A stretch of DNA of 64,000 bases from a virus: IMG/VR virus record IMGVR_UViG_3300047310_000412, positions 19,953-83,952 of that record; one strand, given 5' to 3'. This document shows positions 39,042 through 49,971 of this stretch, piece after piece. Positions within the stretch are counted from its first letter, which is position 1. Each line of letters opens with the position of its first letter. A model generated the notes under the pieces. It was not told where the DNA came from and did no database searches. It saw only the letters and a list, made by a program, of their open reading frames with translations. Position numbers and translations under genes: made by a program.

Positions 39042-39536
39042 TTACCTCGCTGGCAAGCGCCGCAACAGCGGGGGAACAGGCCAGCCTTGGGGCATGCGCG
39101 GGGCCGGGGCAACAGCCACATTGATCGCCGGCTGTGCCGTTTCAGTCTGCTGGTTGATAGCCAGTTCGAACTGACGGCCATAGATCGTGTCGATCGTCGC
39201 GCCAACCGCAAACGCCCGCGTGTCCGGATCGACCGCGCTGTAGTAATTATTCAGCGTGAACACGCCGTCAGTCGTGACAATGCGTTCGCGGATCGCGGCG
39301 TCCCGCGACAATTGCGTGTGGACACCTAAAATCCGGCCCTGCCGTACCACCAGATCATTGAGCGGGAAACCGCCCCATGGAGTTCCAGCGGTGGTGTCGA
39401 GAAACCATTCACCCGTGAACAGCAAGAGGCGCGTCATAACCGATTGCCCGACGCCTTCCGGCTGGTCATGCCAGAAATCGCCCGCACTGTGGCCGAACTG
39501 CATGTCCCGATTGGCGTCGAGCTTTCGGTAGCGCAT
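39042..39536 (-). CDS. Baseplate wedge protein (gpW/gp25-like)
   Basis: The 164-residue protein starts MRYRKLDANRDMQFGHS; its ATG overlaps the preceding stop (TAATG). RLLLFTGEWFLDTTAGTPWG and IRERIVTTDGVFTLNNY match the GPW/gp25 baseplate family. Residues 130-164 form a Pro/Arg-rich tail. It normally interacts with gpJ, encoded next. A longer in-frame opening to 39683 overlaps the previous gene and is rejected. Confidence 0.75.
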   Translation of the reverse strand: MRYRKLDANRDMQFGHSAGDFWHDQPEGVGQSVMTRLLLFTGEWFLDTTAGTPWGGFPLNDLVVRQGRILGVHTQLSRDAAIRERIVTTDGVFTLNNYYSAVDPDTRAFAVGATIDTIYGRQFELAINQQTETAQPAINVAVAPAPRMPQGWPVPPLLRRLPAR

Positions 39537-39736
39537 TAGTTGGGCATCGACGGCGGGGGCATGCCGATCTGGTCCACGCCATTCTGCGGCATTTGCTGCT
39601 GCAACTGGTTGCTGATCGACTGGATCAGCGGCGCGGCCAGTTCGTAAGGGGCCTTGACCAAGGCCGCCATCACACCATTCCACTGCTGAGCTTCGAGGCT
39701 GATGTTAAGCTGTGTCGTCGGTGAAATCGGGTCCAT
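39536..39736 (-). CDS. Small hypothetical protein
   Basis: The 66-residue protein starts MDPISPTTQLNISLEAQ. NGVMAALVKAPYELAAPLIQ is helical, and QQQMPQNGVDQIGMPPPSM is a Gln/Pro-rich tail. It is coupled to the wedge gene by a one-base overlap. Role unknown. Confidence 0.65.
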   Translation of the reverse strand: MDPISPTTQLNISLEAQQWNGVMAALVKAPYELAAPLIQSISNQLQQQMPQNGVDQIGMPPPSMPN

Positions 39737-39757
39737 CGCTCTTCCTCCTCCTGGGGT

Positions 39758-40039
39758 TTACTTCCTGACATCCAAAGCCGTTAACTCTTGGTCGATCGCC
39801 TCGTTGCGTGCATAGAGCGCGGCCAGTGCCTGCACTACCAGATCGGGCGGATTGGGCGGCGGCAACGGGATCGAAACTGCCACTTGCAGCGTCGGCGGTG
39901 GATCATCCGTTGGCGTCGGCGGATTGATCACTAGCATACTGAGCGTGCCGCCTCTATTCAGATAATCGATTGCCATCTGAACCTGTTGCTGCTCCAGATA
40001 AAGCGCGTGGACTTGCGGGATATTGCTGTAATCGGTCAT
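39758..40039 (-). CDS. Fibre-associated protein of the MTDY-type family (short)
   Basis: The 93-residue protein starts [17 protein letters not shown], continues AIDYLNRGGTLSMLVIN and a Pro-rich stretch, and ends AIDQELTALDVRK. It closely parallels the N-terminal half of the 40036 protein and the 32898 protein. It overlaps the preceding gene by 4 bases (ATGA). Function unknown; its position beside fibre genes suggests a fibre accessory role. Confidence 0.65.
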   Translation of the reverse strand: MTDYSNIPQVHALYLEQQQVQMAIDYLNRGGTLSMLVINPPTPTDDPPPTLQVAVSIPLPPPNPPDLVVQALAALYARNEAIDQELTALDVRK

Positions 40040-40650
40040 GCGTGCCCCCGGCTAGCTGGTGGTGCGGTAACAACGACACTATTCGACGGCGGTGCTGTAG
40101 TTGTACCGATCGCATTGCTCGCCGTCACCGTGCAGCCGATAGTCTGCCCGACATCGGCAAAGCTGATCGGATAAAGTGATGCGTTGGTTCCTATCAGCGT
40201 GCCGTCATCCTTCGCCCACTGATAGGCGTAGGTAGCTGGCGATTGCTGCATGTTGTTCCAATTCCCCATGGTGCAGGTCAGATTATTGCCGGCCTGCTCG
40301 ACATAAGGGACATCGACATTCTCAGGCGGATCGGTGATCGGCGGCGGCGGCGGACCGACATCGTAAGTGGCAAGTTCATCGACAATATTCTGCTGCCGCG
40401 TCGTCAGCCAATCGTTGAGCGCATTGATCATCTCATCCGACAACGGCTCGGTGACCTGGATATTGACCGACATCATCATCGTCGTCGGAAGAGGAGGAGG
40501 CATCCCATCGAGCGCAGGCGGCGGGACCGGCGGCGCAATCGTGAAATTCGACATGGTGCCGCCGGCAGCGAGCATGTCGAGCGCCTGTTGCGTTCGCTCG
40601 CTCTCACCGTGCAGCGTCGTGACAGTCGGGATGTCGGCGTAATCGGTCAT
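40036..40650 (-). CDS. Fibre-associated protein with Ig-like domain
   Basis: The 204-residue protein starts [17 protein letters not shown] and shares its N-terminal layout with the 39758 and 32898 proteins. Residues 120-195 ([46 protein letters not shown]) form an Ig-like domain with the Cys/Trp/Cys pattern. Such domains bind surface sugars weakly on many phages. The start overlaps the preceding fibre stop by four bases. Confidence 0.7.
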   Translation of the reverse strand: MTDYADIPTVTTLHGESERTQQALDMLAAGGTMSNFTIAPPVPPPALDGMPPPLPTTMMMSVNIQVTEPLSDEMINALNDWLTTRQQNIVDELATYDVGPPPPPITDPPENVDVPYVEQAGNNLTCTMGNWNNMQQSPATYAYQWAKDDGTLIGTNASLYPISFADVGQTIGCTVTASNAIGTTTAPPSNSVVVTAPPASRGHA

Positions 40651-42974
40651 GCGCGGGCCTCCTTCAAACTGGCTACTTCAGCAGCCAGTTCTTTTACCGC
40701 ATTGATGAGCGCGGCGGTAATTTGCGCGTAATCGATGGCCAAGCGCGGCTCATCGCCTAAATTGGTCTCGATCAACTTTACAGCTTGCGGCAGGACCGTC
40801 TGAACTTCCTGGGCGATCAAGCCAAGCTCCTCGCGATCCGGTGTCGCGCGGCGGCGAAAGGTCTTAGGGACCAGACCAAGAATACAAACGAGACCGATAT
40901 CGCTGGCGGCAATGTTGATTTTTAACCGCTCATCCGAATAGGCATTAAAGGCCGATGCCGTCATCGCGCCGTTGCCGGCGTAGAACACCGAGTCACCCGC
41001 CCCGCTACCAGACCAAAAGGCATTGATGACGCCCCCGGAGTAGCAAAGATACCGCCCGCCATTGCACTGGTAGTCTCCAGCGGCTCCAACAGTACCGTGG
41101 GACTGAAGTGATCCCGCAATGCAGGCATTGGGGCAGTTCAGTTGGTTGCCGGAATTGATGTTTCCCGCGTTCCAGATATCGCCGCGTGAATAGAGACCGG
41201 CAGCATGTACAACTTGGTCGAAGTAAGCGTAGCCGCTGTTGTTGTAGAGGCGATTGCCACCAAAATAGAGACTGCCGTTGGTCTGAAGATCACCATCGGT
41301 GTGGAACGAATTTGTTGTCCACCACCAGCCGCTATTGTTGTGAACCTGCAATCCTGCGAGATAGAAATAGTTATTACAAGTAATATTGTTGGCTTGGAAA
41401 TCACTATCAGTATGGATCGGGTTCGGCGTCCACCACCAGCCGCCGTTGTTCCACCATTGGCATCCTCCAATAAAGAAGCTGCCACTCGAATAGACATTGC
41501 CGCCAGTGAAAGACCCAGGACAGGAGCAGTTCCCGCCACCATCCGCAAAGAAGATACGTGCGCCGCCGTAGTTGCGCATCTCGACGCCGATGTTGGCGCT
41601 CCCCGGCTTGAGGATCAGATAATTGCCGTCACCGTAGACCAGCGGCCCGCCAGAGCCATTGACCGGTTGCCCGCCGGAACTGTTGAGCCAAAGATACTGG
41701 CCCGCACAATAGTAGTTTCCGGCACAGTTGAAGTTATTACGCGAGTATATGTCGTAGACATTGACCGATCCGCCGACATAGAACGAGCTATCGCACTGTA
41801 CCGGCCCCGGAAATTCGATATTCCCCCAAACGCCTGCCGACGCTCGGTAGTAGCCGATCTGTGCCCAGTTTGCCGAGGTCTCGGGCTTGAAGGTAAGAAA
41901 GGAATTTCTATCGCTCTTGTAGACCGTGAGGCTGTCGCCCCCATCAGCCCCCTGGACCGCGATAGCGTTAGACTGAACCGGCCCGTTTGACTCCAGGCGA
42001 ACCGGGCCGCCACGATAATGCGTGCTGCGGTTGGTCTCACTGAAGTACAATTCGTTGTTGGTGTAGAAAGTGCAGATAGTCTGCGCCGCCCCGGTAGTAT
42101 CCTTGGCTTGCAAATACGTGCCGTTGTTCATCACGACGTAGCCGTTGGGGTACACCGAAAGCAGATCGCTCGTGCCGGTGTTCCACAGACGGGCAATATT
42201 GCTCGTGGCGTACCAACCCCAAGAGGAAGTTCCGGTACGATCGGCAAACAAGAGAATGGCGTTGCTGCCTGCGGAAGAGATACTGTTGCCAGCGCTGATA
42301 TTGCCGGGCAGTGTCAGATTGCCGGTCCCGCTCAGTGTCATCATTATCGCGGTGCCGGCAAACCACTGAAACTGCGCGGTGCTGCCGGGGACCGAAAACC
42401 ACAGTGTGCCGCTTGCCATACCAAGGGCATAGTCAACGGCGGCACCACCAAGGCCATCCCACAACGTGAATTTAGTCCCCGGAGAGCGCGTGGTGAAGGT
42501 CGGATTACCCAGACCGACATTGTTGAAGTGAATTAAATTCGACGTGCCGTTATTGGCTGAAATTAGTCCCGGCGCGGTCGTCCAGTCAGTCGCGACAAAA
42601 TGGCCGGCCCCGTCGCTGTACTGGATTTGCCCAGCGGTGCCCACCGATGTCGATGTTCCCTGCGGGCCGATCGGCCCCTGCGAGCCGACTGGCCCCTGTA
42701 TCCCCTGCGGCCCCTGTGGGCCGGTCGGTCCCGGCACTGTCGAGGTGGGGCCTACTGGACCCTGCACGCCGGTATTTCCGGTCGAACCCTTTGGCCCGAC
42801 TGGACCCTGGATACCCTGTGGCCCCTGTGGCCCCTGTGGGCCGGGCGGCCCTTGATAGGCGCTCTGGGTGGAATAGGCCTCCCATTTCTGGCCATCCCAT
42901 TTCCACGTGTCACCAGCGGTCGCGTCGCTGAACATCTGGCCGTTGGTTGGATTGGCTGGGAAGTCAAGAGACAT
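40647..42974 (-). CDS. Collagen-like tail fibre with S74 chaperone domain (2)
   Basis: The 775-residue protein starts [17 protein letters not shown], an N-terminal module with [12 protein letters not shown]. Residues about 45-125 are Gly-X-Y repeats ([19 protein letters not shown]). The shaft has short Asn/Gly-rich beta segments, including two copies of a NNSGWWWT-type unit. The C-terminus, [15 protein letters not shown] with a Ser-x4-Lys dyad and [16 protein letters not shown], is the S74 chaperone. It is probably a receptor-binding fibre. It overlaps the preceding giant gene's stop by about 11 bases. Confidence 0.85.
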   Translation of the reverse strand: MSLDFPANPTNGQMFSDATAGDTWKWDGQKWEAYSTQSAYQGPPGPQGPQGPQGIQGPVGPKGSTGNTGVQGPVGPTSTVPGPTGPQGPQGIQGPVGSQGPIGPQGTSTSVGTAGQIQYSDGAGHFVATDWTTAPGLISANNGTSNLIHFNNVGLGNPTFTTRSPGTKFTLWDGLGGAAVDYALGMASGTLWFSVPGSTAQFQWFAGTAIMMTLSGTGNLTLPGNISAGNSISSAGSNAILLFADRTGTSSWGWYATSNIARLWNTGTSDLLSVYPNGYVVMNNGTYLQAKDTTGAAQTICTFYTNNELYFSETNRSTHYRGGPVRLESNGPVQSNAIAVQGADGGDSLTVYKSDRNSFLTFKPETSANWAQIGYYRASAGVWGNIEFPGPVQCDSSFYVGGSVNVYDIYSRNNFNCAGNYYCAGQYLWLNSSGGQPVNGSGGPLVYGDGNYLILKPGSANIGVEMRNYGGARIFFADGGGNCSCPGSFTGGNVYSSGSFFIGGCQWWNNGGWWWTPNPIHTDSDFQANNITCNNYFYLAGLQVHNNSGWWWTTNSFHTDGDLQTNGSLYFGGNRLYNNSGYAYFDQVVHAAGLYSRGDIWNAGNINSGNQLNCPNACIAGSLQSHGTVGAAGDYQCNGGRYLCYSGGVINAFWSGSGAGDSVFYAGNGAMTASAFNAYSDERLKINIAASDIGLVCILGLVPKTFRRRATPDREELGLIAQEVQTVLPQAVKLIETNLGDEPRLAIDYAQITAALINAVKELAAEVASLKEARA

Positions 42975-45900
42975 ATCTTGCCTCCAAGGCCTCGACGCGC
43001 GCCGTCAGCGCACTATTGCTGGCGGCAAGCTCCTGGCAGGCTTTCCAGAGGACCGCCACAAGCTCGGTCTTATCGACCGCCTCATGCTCGCCGTCGCGGT
43101 GGTAGCCGCCCCAATCCTCGCCGATGACCGTCGCCACCTCGTCGGCGACAAAGCCATAATGCACTCGGTTGTCGGGGACTTTGTCTTGACGCCAGCGAAA
43201 TTGAACGGCGCGTAGCGCGCTGATCTTCTCCAAGGCCGGCGACAGTTCCGCGATGTCGGTTTTCAAATTACGGCTAGACGAACCCGGATAGCCAAGCGAA
43301 TAGACATTGCCCCAGGCTTGGCCGTTCATACCGCAATTGGCGCTGTTGCCGGTAACAGGAGCGAAGTTTAGGTTGGTAAACTGGAACATATTACCGGCGG
43401 CGCTATGCCAGAGATAAGCCCAATCACTGCTGGCGTACCAGCCAAAGTTGTTGGGTGCGTTGCGGTTGTCGAACGAAAGCATCGCCGAACTACCAACGGT
43501 ATGATATGACTGCGCCTGGGACCCGCCGTTGATAGTTTCGACGCCGTTGACCGTGACCGCCGCTAGGCTTGATGCTCCGTTGACAGTAAGCCCACCACCT
43601 ATGGAGCAAGCACCATCTGCGTGCAGACCGGCGTAAGAATACAAACCATTGCCACCGGCAAGAACACCAGCAGCTACGTAAAACCAGCCGTTGTTGTAAA
43701 TATCCATACCGTTAAGATTGAAATGGCCTTGAACAGTTAATTGTCCACCTACGATAACTTGGTTTCCAGTGTTATTACCGTTGAGCCAAATAGTGGTGTT
43801 ACTTTCAATGTGGGCGTTGCCATCATCGAATATCTGGAGATAATTGCCGCCGTTGTTACATTGGATGATGTTGCTGGCACTGCTATTGGTCATCGTGAGG
43901 CCGGTATTGCAGTACACCCCGTGACCAAATGTTATGTTACCGTTGGAGAGAGTTACAGTGAGGGGGCGAAGCCCGTTCCAATTACCCCAAGCATCGTTTA
44001 CAGCGGTCAGCAGCAGATACATATTCGCCGTGTCGGTGTACCACATCGAGCCGTAGCTGGTGTTGTCGTTGTTAGGGCACATGCGGTAAGACGGGCCGCC
44101 GCCGAGTTTGAAAAACGACACATAGGAAGCAAAACCGGTGGGGCCAAGCACCGACAGCAGTGTAGATGTACTCGCGCCAGTTAACTGCCGCCAATGAAAT
44201 GAGTTGAAGCCAGTGGCTCCAGTATAGCAATTCCATTGAACCACTTCACCACCACTTTGGGTGAAGTTCCACGACAAGGCGCAGGCAGTCCCGCCTGGGG
44301 CTGCTGGATAAGCGCCTGTATTAGCCCCAAAATAGAAATAACCACTCGTTGACAAAGTAGAACTAACCATCACCGGGCCGGTCACCGTCCCGCCGGTCAA
44401 TGCTAAGTCGAGCGAAGCGTGGCCGGTCAATGCCCCAACAAAGGTGGGCGCTGTGACTGTCCCACTGTGGGCAGCATTCCCGTTGGCATTAAATGTGTGT
44501 ATTTGAGAGCCGCTGGTACTCTGGACAGCGAACGCACCATTACCCGTGCCAAGATGCGCGATCGTGTTATTTTGGTCGCTGTAAAAGAAACAGCCGCCAG
44601 CGGCGTTGACGTTGCCGGTTGCGTTGCTAAAGTAAAGGTAAGTGCCGCCTGCCGTAATCTGACCACCGACTGTCAGGTTACCCGCATCAGTCAATTGAAA
44701 AGGAACGGCAGTGTACGCATTGTTAACAATCTCAAGGTTGCCATTGAGAACCCTGATAGTTTTACTCGGGGTCGTCGCCCCGTTTCCGGTCATCTTAAAA
44801 TTGACGCCGTTGCCGTCATTTACCGCTGATAAATTTAACGAAGTCGTACTGCTGGTGGTTGGATCAGTGATCGCCAGCGCGCCGGTAAGCTGAAGCCCCA
44901 TCCCAGAAAACCGCGCGACTTCGGTCAGCGCACCCAAAATAGCAGGCCGGATTGATAAATAGCCCTGACGTGAAGCATCGGTCGTAGTCGAGAAACCGCC
45001 AGCCAAATGCACCGCTGACCGAATTTGCACGTCCGACATGACCGAGAGGTCAAAGACAGCCTCGTTAGCAACATTTACCGCCGTCGAATTTTCCAGCCGG
45101 ATACGGCAAGTGGCTGAATTACTGGTGACCAAGAATGGAAACCCGCTCGCCGTTGTGCTGATCGCCAAATTGCCGCTCAGCGTCCCGCCGGTCAGCGGTA
45201 GGTAGACGCCGGAACCGCCGGTATAGCCTTGCGCCTTGACCCAGGCTGTCGTCGCGATGCTGATGCCGTTATCGGCGGTCGGCGGTGTCGGTGCCTGCGG
45301 ATTGCCAGTGAAGAGCGGACTGGCAAGCGGTGCATAGTTCTGGTTGCTCGCGGCCGTCACCAAGCCCTTGGCATTGATGGTGAGGCCTTGGAACGTCCCG
45401 ACATTGGCGTTGACCGTCGCGAATGTCAGCGGGATCGCCGTGGTGCCGGTCCCGGTCGCGTCGCCCGAGATGGTGATGGTCTGGTTGCCGGTGATGTATG
45501 TCGAGTTACTCGCCCCGATGACTTGGCCCTTGGCGTTCACCGAGATGTTGTTGAACGTCCCGACATTGGCGTTGACCACCGGCAGCGTGGTGACGATCGC
45601 CGTTGTGCCGCTGCCCGCGATATCACCAGTTATGGTGATCGTCTTATTGGGTGCGGCGGTGATCGCGGCTGTGACAAAAGCCGTCGTCGCGAGGCTTGTA
45701 TTGCTGGTCCCGGCGGTCTGAGTTATGCCGATCGCGCCTGTGGGTAGCGACGGCACGCCGGTAAAGACCGGTGAAGCCAACGGCGCATAAGGCGACAACA
45801 GCGCGATAAACCCAGCACCACTGACCGTGCCGGATGCCGTCAGCGTGGTAAACGCCCCGGTATTTGGTGTCACCGCACCAACTGTGCCTTGGTGTGGCCC

Positions 45901-47334
45901 TTGAAAACTCGTCCCGATCAGCGCGCCCGAGAGCGTCCCACCCGTGAGAGGCAGATATGGCGTGGCGACATCGATCGTCGGCGGCGTCGTGCCGGTATTG
46001 AGGAAGAGGCCCGGTCCGGTCTGATAGACGCCCTGCGGCCCCGTGGCTCCGGTGTCACCCTGCGGGCCTTGCGGCCCCATCGACCCCTGCGGCCCCTGCG
46101 CGCCGATATTGCCCTGGACGCCCTGCGGCCCCTGCGGCCCTGTTGGGCCGGCGACGCCCTGTGGCCCATTTGGCCCCTGCGGACCAATCGCCCCCGGCGG
46201 CCCTGGCACCGTGGAGTCCGCACCGGCTGGGCCGGCGGGGCCTCGCGGACCGGTCGAACCGGGCGCACCGGGCGCACCGGCCGGCCCGATCAGCGATATC
46301 CCTGGCGTAGGCCATGCGCCCAGCGTCTTGGGGCCGTAGATAACGTGAGCGAGATTATCGATATAGAAATCGCCATTCTCGCCAATGGCCACTGTAGGCC
46401 CGCCAGAGCCGTTCCAGATGGTATTGCCATCGGGTGGTCCCGGCGGCCCCGGTGCGCCCGGCGGCCCAGTCTGGTTGGTCGCGGCAACCCATTGCGCGCT
46501 GTTCCCATCGTCGTACCAGACGTAGAGTTGGCCGCCGATGCTATCCCACCAGAAATTACCGACAACGGGAGCGGCCGGGGGATTAGGGCCGGGGGAACCA
46601 CCGCCACCGCCACCGCCTCCCCCGCCGCCGCTACCGATCGGCACGCCGTTGACAAAGAACCCCTGTGACGCATCGACCTTGCCCGTCGCCTTGGTCATCG
46701 GCGTGTCGAGCGTGATCTGCCCGCTGGCCTTCTGGTGGGAGTTCTCTACATCGGTATTAAAGCCCTTGCCATTGATTGCGGTCGGGTTATTCGGCGCGGT
46801 CATCGTCATCGAACCGCCGCCGGTCGGATTGAAGCTAAAGTTGGTCTTGCCGTCCGTCGTCCGCATCTGCATCGATGTCGTATCGACACTGGGCAGCGCT
46901 TGAGGCACCGAGCGGAAGCCGGGGATAAAGAACCCGTCCGACAGATCATGCATCCGGCTGGCGAACTGGCTCTGGATGCCGCCCTGCGTAAACCAGTTGT
47001 CGATCGACCGGCTGGCAAAGACCGCCAGTCCCTCATCCCCCTTGGCGACCGGGATGGTGATCGCCATGCCGCCACCGCCCAGATGCAGTGTCGGCATGGT
47101 AATCTTGGGGATCGCATTCCACTGGATTTCGCCGTCTTTCAGCGTTGCCAGCTTGATCGCGACGTTGCCGTCTACTGTATTGGTCTTGGGATCGTGGCTC
47201 TCGGCAACAACCGGATGGGCTGTATGCGTGCGGGCTAGCCACGCTTCAAAAAGCTGACGCAGCGCCTCATGCGGATCGTGGAAGCGCTCCGTCGCGTCGA
47301 ATAGCTGATTTTGGTCTTCACTGTCCGCCATCAC
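42964..47334 (-). CDS. Spike-fibre fusion: Gp138-like spike, collagen stalk, fibre, S74 chaperone
   Basis: The 1456-residue protein is unusually large. Residues 1-190 resemble a Gp138/gpV membrane-puncturing spike ([53 protein letters not shown]). A poly-Gly stretch near 230-245 and Gly-X-Y collagen repeats near 340-440 follow. The shaft has fibre-type repeats ([32 protein letters not shown]). The C-terminus is an S74 chaperone ([17 protein letters not shown], Ser-x4-Lys dyad, [16 protein letters not shown]). The plug and Dit-like genes precede it, as expected for a spike. A normal spike is about 200 residues, so this is a fusion of piercing tip and fibre. Confidence 0.8.
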   Translation of the reverse strand: MMADSEDQNQLFDATERFHDPHEALRQLFEAWLARTHTAHPVVAESHDPKTNTVDGNVAIKLATLKDGEIQWNAIPKITMPTLHLGGGGMAITIPVAKGDEGLAVFASRSIDNWFTQGGIQSQFASRMHDLSDGFFIPGFRSVPQALPSVDTTSMQMRTTDGKTNFSFNPTGGGSMTMTAPNNPTAINGKGFNTDVENSHQKASGQITLDTPMTKATGKVDASQGFFVNGVPIGSGGGGGGGGGGGSPGPNPPAAPVVGNFWWDSIGGQLYVWYDDGNSAQWVAATNQTGPPGAPGPPGPPDGNTIWNGSGGPTVAIGENGDFYIDNLAHVIYGPKTLGAWPTPGISLIGPAGAPGAPGSTGPRGPAGPAGADSTVPGPPGAIGPQGPNGPQGVAGPTGPQGPQGVQGNIGAQGPQGSMGPQGPQGDTGATGPQGVYQTGPGLFLNTGTTPPTIDVATPYLPLTGGTLSGALIGTSFQGPHQGTVGAVTPNTGAFTTLTASGTVSGAGFIALLSPYAPLASPVFTGVPSLPTGAIGITQTAGTSNTSLATTAFVTAAITAAPNKTITITGDIAGSGTTAIVTTLPVVNANVGTFNNISVNAKGQVIGASNSTYITGNQTITISGDATGTGTTAIPLTFATVNANVGTFQGLTINAKGLVTAASNQNYAPLASPLFTGNPQAPTPPTADNGISIATTAWVKAQGYTGGSGVYLPLTGGTLSGNLAISTTASGFPFLVTSNSATCRIRLENSTAVNVANEAVFDLSVMSDVQIRSAVHLAGGFSTTTDASRQGYLSIRPAILGALTEVARFSGMGLQLTGALAITDPTTSSTTSLNLSAVNDGNGVNFKMTGNGATTPSKTIRVLNGNLEIVNNAYTAVPFQLTDAGNLTVGGQITAGGTYLYFSNATGNVNAAGGCFFYSDQNNTIAHLGTGNGAFAVQSTSGSQIHTFNANGNAAHSGTVTAPTFVGALTGHASLDLALTGGTVTGPVMVSSTLSTSGYFYFGANTGAYPAAPGGTACALSWNFTQSGGEVVQWNCYTGATGFNSFHWRQLTGASTSTLLSVLGPTGFASYVSFFKLGGGPSYRMCPNNDNTSYGSMWYTDTANMYLLLTAVNDAWGNWNGLRPLTVTLSNGNITFGHGVYCNTGLTMTNSSASNIIQCNNGGNYLQIFDDGNAHIESNTTIWLNGNNTGNQVIVGGQLTVQGHFNLNGMDIYNNGWFYVAAGVLAGGNGLYSYAGLHADGACSIGGGLTVNGASSLAAVTVNGVETINGGSQAQSYHTVGSSAMLSFDNRNAPNNFGWYASSDWAYLWHSAAGNMFQFTNLNFAPVTGNSANCGMNGQAWGNVYSLGYPGSSSRNLKTDIAELSPALEKISALRAVQFRWRQDKVPDNRVHYGFVADEVATVIGEDWGGYHRDGEHEAVDKTELVAVLWKACQELAASNSALTARVEALEARYVS

Positions 47335-47339
47335 GCCTC

Positions 47340-47669
47340 CTATGGCATGACCAGATAGACGTGCCCGTCCGCCCCGAGATTATCAAAGTTCGGCACCGTG
47401 TCGGGCGAGATACCGGGGCCGATCGTCATCACCGTGATCGCGGTGTGTGCGCCCAACGGCAGATAGATAAACTGCTCCAGCACGTCGCAGCCGGTGACCA
47501 GCGCTAGCCCCATGAGGAGCGGCACGCCGGCCGTGTCAGAAATATCGAGCATCCAGGCCTGGATGCTCGGGTTCCATTTGAACTGCAAGGCATAGGCGAC
47601 ACCGTCCCACGTCACGTTCTCGGAGAACGGTTGCCCTGCGAGGGTGGGGATTTCGGCGATCGTTGCCAT
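47340..47669 (-). CDS. Baseplate plug protein (Pam3 gp18-like)
   Basis: The 109-residue protein starts MATIAEIPTLAGQPFSE. Its beta-rich pattern (GVAYALQFKWNPSIQAWML, GVPLLMGLALVTGCDVLEQ, GADGHVYLVM) matches the small baseplate plug family named after cyanophage Pam3 gp18. It sits between the Dit-like and spike genes, its usual place. It should close the tail tube before injection. Confidence 0.75.
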   Translation of the reverse strand: MATIAEIPTLAGQPFSENVTWDGVAYALQFKWNPSIQAWMLDISDTAGVPLLMGLALVTGCDVLEQFIYLPLGAHTAITVMTIGPGISPDTVPNFDNLGADGHVYLVMP

Positions 47670-48598
47670 CAGAATGCCGAGGAGCCTTGGGGGCCGCCGA
47701 GGATGATCCCCTTGCTGTCGAGATTACCCTTACCGCCGTCTTCCATAGCACCGGAGTCATCTCTGTCAGCTTGTCGCTGCACCGCATCCCCGGCAGTTGA
47801 ATTGGCCGTGTTATCGCCGCTGACAGTGTTATCGCCGGTCGGCAATGGCGTCGTCGGTTTATCCCCCTGAGGCTTATCGGGCGTGGTCCCACCGTCCTTA
47901 TGAGCATTCGGATCATCGGACGCGGTTTTTGACACCGATGTCGTTGAAGTTTTGACAATGATCACTTGCCGGCAACCGATCTGCGCCATTAGCGCAAATT
48001 CGCTATGCTGATCGGTCGTCACGATCAGCCGCTCGATCAGCATGTTGGGATACGTCCGCTTGCCGGTGACCAGATCGAACGGCAGGAACGATGCCTGAAG
48101 TGCCAGCAGCAGTCCGTATATTCCGGTCTCGGCCGACAGATCATAGGCCCAAGCGGTTGACCAGCCCGCATTGATATTGACCGATATCGGGCGTTTGAAC
48201 GCGTGATCCGATATCGGAGCGCCCTGTTCAATGGGGTGATCGGTTATCTGTACTTCATCTGTATGCTGCACTTCGATGGTAACCTGAGCCATAATGCCGC
48301 CGATCGATCGGCGACGCGGCAAGATCAGCGCCGGCATAAAGCCACCGGCTGATATCGAGAGACCGACACCACCAATGCCGATGCGACCACTAAGACCAAA
48401 GCCACCGGGGCCGAGGCCGCCGCTGATGCCGATATTGGCACCACCGATGCCGACACCGCCGCTGATGCCAATGCCACCTGGGCCGACACGCACACCGACA
48501 CCACCGCCGCCGCCAAAGTTGACACCGCCGCTGATACCAAAGTTGACACCGCCGCTGATACCAAAGCCGGGGCCGCCGCCTGGAGGAACTGCTGCCAT
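47669..48598 (-). CDS. Dit-like baseplate protein with glycine-rich N-terminus
   Basis: The 309-residue protein has an unusual first 85 residues made of Gly-rich repeats (GISGGVNFGISGGVNFG). From about 100 onward, VTIEVQHTDEVQITDHP, GAPISDHAFKRPISVNI and TYPNMLIERLIVTTDQHS match the Dit-like domain of contractile-tail phages, which links tube and baseplate hub. The C-terminal 80 residues are Asp/Thr/Asn-rich. The MAQVTIEV methionine may be a second start that would produce the standard length. Confidence 0.75.
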   Translation of the reverse strand: MAAVPPGGGPGFGISGGVNFGISGGVNFGGGGGVGVRVGPGGIGISGGVGIGGANIGISGGLGPGGFGLSGRIGIGGVGLSISAGGFMPALILPRRRSIGGIMAQVTIEVQHTDEVQITDHPIEQGAPISDHAFKRPISVNINAGWSTAWAYDLSAETGIYGLLLALQASFLPFDLVTGKRTYPNMLIERLIVTTDQHSEFALMAQIGCRQVIIVKTSTTSVSKTASDDPNAHKDGGTTPDKPQGDKPTTPLPTGDNTVSGDNTANSTAGDAVQRQADRDDSGAMEDGGKGNLDSKGIILGGPQGSSAF

Positions 48599-48612
48599 CT
48601 TTTAGGCCCTTA

Positions 48613-49971
48613 TCATTTCGCGGTAACTGCCCTTGACGCAGCACGCCTGAATACTGAACCGGATGTCGTTTGATCGACCTTGCCGTTGGCGTCAGTGGCA
48701 AGACAGATCATGTCGCAGTACCAGGGATGGCCGCGCGTATCGCCGGTAATTTCCAACATCATGACTTTGTAGAGACCAGTCTTTGACACAATTTCCGGAA
48801 TTGAAGCCCCTGCCGCAATCCCAGCGGGGCCGCTCGCGCCCTTGGCGTTTCTGAACCCTGCGCCTTCAGCACCAGTCATTTGCGTGTCTTGTGTACCGGG
48901 AATATAGGGAATGCCCGAAATGAGTTCGGCATCGAGCTTTATCTTGCCGCCGATTTGTATCTTGGGATTGAGCAGGCAGCGACACTGAAGGCCCTGCGGT
49001 GTCAATTCGGGGATGCCAACCAGCCCGGTCTTCGGACTGAGGACGACAGCATCACCGGGCCGATATCCAGCCTGCTCAACGATAAAGAGCTTGCCGTTGT
49101 CGGCGTAAACATTCCCACCGTACTTCTGCATTATCTCGCGGAGATACTGCATGGTCGGACCGGCCAGCGTCAGCGGGCGTTGCAGCTTTTCGGTCCCGAT
49201 CTTGTCGCTGACATATCCCGCCGGAAGTTTGGTGTCCTTCACCAGATGCTGAACGACATCGCTTTCCTTGGTGCCGATTTCAAAGCGCTTGAAGGTAAAA
49301 GCCCCCGCCGTACTATCTTCGTCACCGGCAAGGATTTCGAGATAAGTATCGGTCGGGCTTTCACGTGCGCGCCGGTATTGCACGACGGTCCCGTCAAAGA
49401 TGATGCCAAAATCGCCGTACCAGTAGCCCGCGCTAAGCTGGACACGGGTAAACAGATTGATCTTCTGCATCGTTGCCGGGGAGAGATTGTAGACTTTAGC
49501 ATCGAGCAAATTGGGCGACGAGTTCGTCGCCTTGTTGACGTTAAACTCGACACGCAGCGCACCAAGCTCGATCCCCCCGCTGGCACTACCGGAACTACCG
49601 GAACTACCGGAACTACCGGAACTACCGGAACTCGAACTTCCGCTGCTGCCGCTGCTGTCCCGTGCTGCCGCGCGTGAGAAAGGGACCACCGAGGCTCCAC
49701 CGATCCCGATCGTGCCGGGGCCAGCGTTGGCCTGTGTGCTGGGCGTGGTGGTGCTTTTGGCGGCGGATGTTGTGGGCGTTGTGCCGGCGGGTTTATAGAC
49801 AACCAGACTGATCCGCCGCATCCACTGCGAATTATTGGGATTTTTGGTGTCGCCTTTGGCACTGCCCTCTTTGAAGCCGCCCGAATAGGGGCCGCTCGAC
49901 GGCTGTATCTGGTTGGCGAGGCTGTGCCACGCCTCCGCTTCGGCTGTGGGTGTGAGCCAGTCAGGCATCAT
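48613..49971 (-). CDS. Baseplate hub protein (gpD/gp27-like)
   Basis: The 452-residue protein starts MMPDWLTPTAEAEAWHS; its first ATG overlaps the stop of the second tape-measure gene. Residues 60-150 are Thr/Ser/Gly-rich, with a short GSSGSSGSS run. Residues 155-400 (LEILAGDEDSTAGAFTF, RFEIGTKESDVVQHLV, REIMQKYGGNVYADNGKLF) match the phage hub fold of the gpD/gp27 type. The hub sits at the end of the tail tube and carries the spike. The low-complexity insertion is unusual. Confidence 0.75.
   Translation of the reverse strand: MMPDWLTPTAEAEAWHSLANQIQPSSGPYSGGFKEGSAKGDTKNPNNSQWMRRISLVVYKPAGTTPTTSAAKSTTTPSTQANAGPGTIGIGGASVVPFSRAAARDSSGSSGSSSSGSSGSSGSSGSSGSASGGIELGALRVEFNVNKATNSSPNLLDAKVYNLSPATMQKINLFTRVQLSAGYWYGDFGIIFDGTVVQYRRARESPTDTYLEILAGDEDSTAGAFTFKRFEIGTKESDVVQHLVKDTKLPAGYVSDKIGTEKLQRPLTLAGPTMQYLREIMQKYGGNVYADNGKLFIVEQAGYRPGDAVVLSPKTGLVGIPELTPQGLQCRCLLNPKIQIGGKIKLDAELISGIPYIPGTQDTQMTGAEGAGFRNAKGASGPAGIAAGASIPEIVSKTGLYKVMMLEITGDTRGHPWYCDMICLATDANGKVDQTTSGSVFRRAASRAVTAK

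Noticed and set aside
48540-48600. GTTGACACC-type repeats read as promoters
   Set aside because: They are coding repeats of the Gly-rich segment of the Dit-like protein and lack a matching -10 box.
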